DNA of 9,750 nt from contig JBDTLC010000068.1 in assembly GCA_039935015.1 (NCBI GenBank), positions 1 to 9,750 on the forward strand, read 5' to 3'. A model generated the notes under the pieces. It was not told the DNA's origin, made no database searches, and worked only from the letters and a program-made list of their open reading frames with translations. The position numbers were made by a program, and so were the translations under genes. Shown here piece after piece: positions 6,576 to 9,750 of the stretch; within the stretch, counting starts at the first letter, position 1, and each line of letters starts with the position of its first letter. The stretch comes from Paralcaligenes sp039935015. Lineage in GTDB: Bacteria > Pseudomonadota > Gammaproteobacteria > Burkholderiales > Burkholderiaceae_B.

Positions 6576-7301
6576 TCAATGAATGATATCGGACAAGAAT
6601 TTGCGTGCTCGTTCGTGGCGTGGCGCGGAGAAAAAATCGGCCGGTCTGGAATCTTCAAGAATCTGGCCCTCGTCCATGAACCAGATGCGGTCGGCGACTT
6701 CCCTGGCGAAATTCATTTCATGGGTGACGCACACCATAGTCATGCCATCGGCCGCCAGAGCCTTCATTACCGCCAGGACTTCACCCACCATCTCCGGGTC
6801 GAGTGCACTGGTGGGCTCGTCAAATAATATAACGGTGGGCTTTTGCGCCAAGGCTCTTGCGATAGCCACACGCTGCTGTTGCCCCCCAGACAAGTTGGCC
6901 GGCATTTCATTGATTTTGGCGCTCAAACCCACCTTTGCAAGTAACTCTTCGGCCAACTCATAAGCTTGGGCCTTGGTGCGCCCACCCACCTTGATCGGCG
7001 AGAGCGCGATATTGTCTTTAACGGATAAATGCGGAAACAGGTTGAATTGCTGGAACACAAAACCAATTTTCGCCCGCAAATGGTTGATGTTCAGCGTCTT
7101 GTCGGTGATATCTATGCCTTCGACCCGGATAGTGCCCTTTTGAATTTCTTCCAGCTTGTTGATGGTGCGGATCATGGTCGACTTGCCCGAGCCAGACGGC
7201 CCACACACCACCAGCACCTCACCGGTCTTTATCTCGCCGCAAATATTATTAAGCGCGTGATACTTTTTATACCATTTGTTGACGTTTTCGAATTGGATCA
7301 A
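6576..7301 (-). CDS. Polar amino acid ABC transporter ATPase (GltL/GlnQ family), TTG start
   Basis: 241-residue ATPase of the glutamate/aspartate/glutamine importer branch. Walker A GPSGSGKST (34-42), Q-loop FVFQQFNLFPHL (81-92), signature LSGGQQQRVAIARAL (137-151), Walker B VILFDE (157-162), SALD (165-168) and H-loop His194 are all present. It lacks the HisP-type insert seen in the other ATPase of this window, and its length matches GltL/GlnQ. The start is TTG (7299-7301): no ATG lies near the conserved N-terminus IQFENVNKWY, and GGGAG sits about six bases upstream. It is 21 bp after the upstream permease gene and is the last gene of the operon before the convergent terminator. Confidence 0.96.
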   Translation of the reverse strand: MIQFENVNKWYKKYHALNNICGEIKTGEVLVVCGPSGSGKSTMIRTINKLEEIQKGTIRVEGIDITDKTLNINHLRAKIGFVFQQFNLFPHLSVKDNIALSPIKVGGRTKAQAYELAEELLAKVGLSAKINEMPANLSGGQQQRVAIARALAQKPTVILFDEPTSALDPEMVGEVLAVMKALAADGMTMVCVTHEMNFAREVADRIWFMDEGQILEDSRPADFFSAPRHERARKFLSDIIH

Positions 7302-7322
7302 TTGAGTCTCCCGGAACGGAAA

Positions 7323-8015
7323 TCAGGCGATGCCCAGCCGTCTGTTGTTCAGATATGTTTCCAGCACCTTGGCCGATTTTGAAAGCAGGGCGCACAGAAG
7401 AAAATAAAACAAGGCCAGTATCAGGTAGGTACGCAAAGTGCCCGTCAGCTCGATGCTATTAATCTGCTGCGCTGAAAAGGTAGCTTCCTGTACGCCGATG
7501 ATATAGGCGATAGAAGTGGCCTTTATGGTCGACACAAACTGATTCAGCAGCGACGGAATCATATTGGCTAGTGCCTGCGGCAACTGGATATTGAACAAGG
7601 TTTTGAAATACCCCAGGCCCAATGCTCGCGACGCTTCGATCTGCCCTGGCGGCAATGCCTGGAGGCCAGCGCGAATGATCTCGGCCAGAAAGGCCGATTC
7701 ATACACAATGATGGCACACAGAGCCGTGGAAAAGGCAGGCACTTCGGTGCCAATCAACACCGGCAGCAGAAAATACGCCCAGAAAATAATCATGATGAGC
7801 GGGATAGACCGGAACGTATATACCCACACCATGGAACATATTTTTACAAGTCTGAGATCGCTGGTGCGGGCTACGCCGACACACAAGGCTATTGGAAAAG
7901 CGCCCAGCAAACCTAAGCTCGCCAGTAGCAGCGTCCCTGCAAAACCTCCCACCGGGCCATGGGGCCAGGAACCCACCAAGAACATCAAGCCATAGGTGCT
8001 TAAAAAATGAGTCAT
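7323..8015 (-). CDS. Polar amino acid ABC transporter permease (GltK-like)
   Basis: 230-residue inner-membrane permease of the His/Glu/Gln/Arg/opine family. It has hydrophobic spans around 22-48, 60-88, 95-114 and 195-215, the motif YTFRSIPLIMIIFWAYF (66-82), and the coupling loop LPPGQIEASRALGLG. In this loop the usual EAA reads EAS (127-129), a common variant. KATSIAYIIGVQE is the family's post-EAA span. The ATG at 8013-8015 lies two bases after the stop of the partner permease and has AAAGG about seven bases upstream. Longer N-terminal periplasmic start (MTHFLSTYGLMFLVGSW) resembles GltK-type proteins. Confidence 0.94.
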   Translation of the reverse strand: MTHFLSTYGLMFLVGSWPHGPVGGFAGTLLLASLGLLGAFPIALCVGVARTSDLRLVKICSMVWVYTFRSIPLIMIIFWAYFLLPVLIGTEVPAFSTALCAIIVYESAFLAEIIRAGLQALPPGQIEASRALGLGYFKTLFNIQLPQALANMIPSLLNQFVSTIKATSIAYIIGVQEATFSAQQINSIELTGTLRTYLILALFYFLLCALLSKSAKVLETYLNNRRLGIA

Positions 8016-8017
8016 GG

Positions 8018-8713
8018 CTAGCCTTTGAAATTGGCAGGGTACTTCCTGGACATCTGGGCTCCCAACGTCGCAATCAACAGCGAAATAGCTAGATAGATCA
8101 GGGTCGAGATAAGAAAGATCTGAAATGTCTGGAAAGTAGTGTTCTCAATTTTCTTGACCTGATAGGTGAGCTCAGTGACTCCGATCACCATGGCTAGACT
8201 CGTATCTTTGAACAAAATGAGCGAGCGGTTGATAATGGGTGGAATACTGATCCGCACTGCCTGTGGCAAAACCACATAGGTCAGTGTCTGCATGGCCCCC
8301 AAGCCGATCGAGCGCGCCGCTTCCACTTGAGTAGACGCAATCGCCTTGATGCCCGAACGGATATCTTCATAATAGTAAGCACTGACATTCAGAGATAGAG
8401 CAATCAGCGCGAAGGAAAATTCAGTATTGCCCTGATTGATCCACAGACGAATCGGCTCGGGCAGCACTTCAGGCATTCCAAAATACCAGACCATGATTTG
8501 CACGACCGTAGGTACATTCCGATGATACTCAACGTACAAGGTAATGAGGCCACGCGACACTCGAAACGGAATCAGGTACAAGCACGATAGCAACAAAGCG
8601 ATCGCAAATCCGCAAACCAGCGCTCCCGTAAACAGGCGCAGGGTAAGTAGCACACCGGACACCAGCATGTGCACCGCTTCGGGATTTTCAAGCAGCGAAA
8701 AAGAAAAATTCAT
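8018..8713 (-). CDS. Polar amino acid ABC transporter permease (GltJ-like)
   Basis: 232-residue inner-membrane permease paired with the next gene. Motifs: LVSGVLLTLRLFTGALVCG (first span), EYHRNVPTVVQIMVWYFGMP (62-81), and STQVEAARSIGLG with EAA at 131-133. The alternative upstream ATG at 8749 would add twelve residues (MGSGLPGNPVRH) encoded by the 8722-8742 hairpin. The shorter start at 8713 is preferred because MNFSFSLLENPE resembles the family N-terminus and the hairpin then stays untranslated. Neither start has a strong ribosome site, so the choice is not final. The gene lies 39 bp (shorter start) after the binding-protein stop and two bases before the GltK-like gene. Confidence 0.9.
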   Translation of the reverse strand: MNFSFSLLENPEAVHMLVSGVLLTLRLFTGALVCGFAIALLLSCLYLIPFRVSRGLITLYVEYHRNVPTVVQIMVWYFGMPEVLPEPIRLWINQGNTEFSFALIALSLNVSAYYYEDIRSGIKAIASTQVEAARSIGLGAMQTLTYVVLPQAVRISIPPIINRSLILFKDTSLAMVIGVTELTYQVKKIENTTFQTFQIFLISTLIYLAISLLIATLGAQMSRKYPANFKG

Positions 8714-8721
8714 GTGTCTGA

Positions 8722-8742
8722 CGGGGTTGCCTGGCAACCCCG
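8722..8742 (-). promoter_or_regulatory. Intercistronic hairpin between binding-protein and permease genes
   Basis: Inverted repeat with arms CGGGGTTGCC and GGCAACCCCG around a single central base; as RNA it would form about eight base pairs with a 5-nt loop. There is no T-run. Such stems after periplasmic binding-protein genes are known to stabilise the upstream message and lower expression of membrane genes (malE-malF type), which is the likely role here. It ends nine bases before the preferred permease start and could also mask its initiation region. Confidence 0.6.
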
Positions 8743-8752
8743 ATCCCATTGC

Positions 8753-9589
8753 CTAGTGCGCGTCATCTACTGGCTGCACCTTGAAGGTACGTGTCAGTTT
8801 GTATATGGAATTTTTACCCATCCATTTATCGTAAATCTGCGTCAGTTCACCCGATTCATCAATTTTCTTAATCGCGGCGTTGATCGCATTCTTCAGATCG
8901 GGCTCGTCTTTGTTTACCACCACACCTATATGTTCGGTGAAAGTCGGCTCGGTAAGCAGTACGGTCGGAGTAGCTGTCTTCTGCGAATCTATTTCAAAGC
9001 GGATCAGTACCAGCTCGCCAGCGGTCATAGCCGCAACCTTATCGCTTTGCAGGCCCAGATAACACTGCGAGATATTCTGGAAGGTCAGCACGTCGGACTT
9101 CGTCAGCACTTTGGACGCAATCGCCGCCGAACTGGAGCCTGATGAAGCGCACACTTTTTTCCCGGCCAGATCTGCCAACGTTTTAATGCCGGAATTTTTC
9201 TTCACGAGCACGCGAATATTGCCCTCAAGATATTGAAGGCTGTAATCGACTTCTTTCGCACGGCTAGGCAAGTAAGCCATCGCACCAGCCACCATGTCTA
9301 CTCGTCCCATTTTCAGCTCGGGTATCCGCGCCTCGGTCGACAAGCCTTTGTGTACCAGTTTCAAACCCATCTGCTTGGCGATGGCGCCGCATACATCCAC
9401 GTCGTAACCTACATATTCCCGCGTCTTGGGATCTTGAAACCCGTAAGGTGAGCTGGCGTTCTGTGTGCCGCAGATAATACTTCCGCGGGCCTTGATGTCA
9501 GTCAGCTTATTGGCTAGCACCGAACTCGATGCAAATATCGCCGCTGCGGCCAGACTCAGTATTACGGCCGGTTTCTTGAAATCTTTCAT
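8753..9589 (-). CDS. GltI-like family 3 amino acid ABC transporter binding protein
   Basis: 278-residue periplasmic binding protein for the GltJKL-like complex. A signal peptide spans residues 1-26 (MKDFKKP, hydrophobic core, SSVLA before NKL). The ATG at 9587-9589 has GGAG seven bases upstream, so a longer open frame to 9682 is rejected. GltI-type features: LTDIKARGSIICGTQN, GYDVDVCGAIAKQMG, LSTEARIPELKMGRVD with ligand-site candidate Arg88, and PSRAKEVDYS with Arg110. Four cysteines (40, 67, 147, 176) could form two disulfides in the periplasm. Near residues 185-195 (VAAMTAGELVL) Gly-Glu stands where many members have Asp-Asp contacting the ligand amino group. It follows the partial gene at the right edge by 20 bp and is probably in its operon. 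Acidic amino acid or amide as ligand is a guess. Confidence 0.94.
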   Translation of the reverse strand: MKDFKKPAVILSLAAAAIFASSSVLANKLTDIKARGSIICGTQNASSPYGFQDPKTREYVGYDVDVCGAIAKQMGLKLVHKGLSTEARIPELKMGRVDMVAGAMAYLPSRAKEVDYSLQYLEGNIRVLVKKNSGIKTLADLAGKKVCASSGSSSAAIASKVLTKSDVLTFQNISQCYLGLQSDKVAAMTAGELVLIRFEIDSQKTATPTVLLTEPTFTEHIGVVVNKDEPDLKNAINAAIKKIDESGELTQIYDKWMGKNSIYKLTRTFKVQPVDDAH

Positions 9590-9609
9590 ATTATCTCCAG
9601 TACAGTCGC

Positions 9610-9750
9610 TTAATGGTGAGAGTGAATTAAGAATGTATTTCGTTCCTGCTCGTCGAGTTGAGAGACCAGATTGGTTTCCCACTCCAGGTATTTCCGGGCA
9701 GCCGCCTTATTGCCATCATGGCGGTCATGCACAAAAAACAGGTAGTCGAT
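9610..9750 (-). CDS. C-terminal part of an unrecognised protein (5' end beyond window)
   Basis: The minus-strand frame is open from the right edge to a TAA at 9610-9612, giving 46 residues that begin IDYLFFVHDRHDGNKAAARKY and end in LIHSHH. The content (charged, helical-looking, ends with a His-rich tail) reads as real protein and not as non-coding DNA. The stop is 20 bp before the binding-protein ATG, a normal operon spacing. I do not recognise the family from this fragment; it could be an enzyme or regulator belonging to the transporter's pathway. Confidence 0.6.
   Translation of the reverse strand: MDYLFFVHDRHDGNKAAARKYLEWETNLVSQLDEQERNTFLIHSHH

Noticed and set aside
6552..6581. Second inverted repeat (CATTGAACT / AGCTCAATG) in the convergent gap
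   Set aside because: One mismatch, a 12-nt loop and overlap with the ATPase stop; the 8-bp hairpin at 6527-6546 is a better terminator.
6353..6658. Minus-strand open frame across the DUF2817 end and the ATPase end
   Set aside because: It overlaps two well-supported genes and the terminator hairpin, and its translation has no recognisable features.
9590..9682. N-terminal extension of the GltI-like protein to 9682
   Set aside because: The signal peptide and GGAG site fix the start at 9589, and the extension overlaps the end of the upstream gene in another frame.

Overview
The window looks like a chromosomal stretch from a Gram-negative bacterium, probably a betaproteobacterium of the Alcaligenaceae/Burkholderiales type. 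That placement is inference: it rests on several secreted solute-binding proteins encoded close together, moderately high GC, and the protein style. No rRNA, tRNA, mobile element or CRISPR array was seen. Almost everything concerns uptake and processing of small amino-acid-like solutes.

Layout from right to left (most genes are on the minus strand). (1) The right edge holds the last 46 codons of an unrecognised gene (stop at 9610-9612). It is followed by a complete polar amino acid ABC transporter of the GltIJKL type: binding protein (8753-9589), two permeases (8018-8713 and 7323-8015) and ATPase (6576-7301). A strong hairpin (8722-8742) separates the binding-protein gene from the membrane genes. 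(2) A single plus-strand gene (5409-6518) encodes a DUF2817 protein, a zinc-peptidase-like hydrolase of the M14 fold. It converges with operon 1 on a hairpin (6527-6546) and diverges from operon 2 across a 158-bp regulatory gap containing a palindrome, a terminator-like hairpin and a short direct repeat. (3) A second complete transporter, of the HisJQMP type, runs from 5250 down to 2244. (4) A perfect TTGACA promoter box (2188-2193) precedes a DUF1445 (YcsI/D-glutamate cyclase family) gene (1284-2093). A LivJ-type branched-chain/amide ABC binding protein follows (3-1190), cut by the left edge.

How the parts may work together (inference): two high-affinity periplasmic systems import polar amino-acid-like compounds, and a third begins at the left edge. 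The cytoplasmic DUF2817 hydrolase and the DUF1445 enzyme could process the imported compounds. The most suggestive detail is that the HisJ-like binding protein keeps the family scaffold, including the small disulfide loop and the ligand arginine. However, it has Asn where HisJ/LAO have the Asp that binds the ligand alpha-amino group, along with other pocket changes. Together with the divergent amidohydrolase-like gene, this raises the possibility that the true substrate is an N-modified amino acid or small peptide-like conjugate. No transcriptional regulator is encoded in the window. Two genes (the second HisQM permease and the GltL ATPase) appear to start with TTG.
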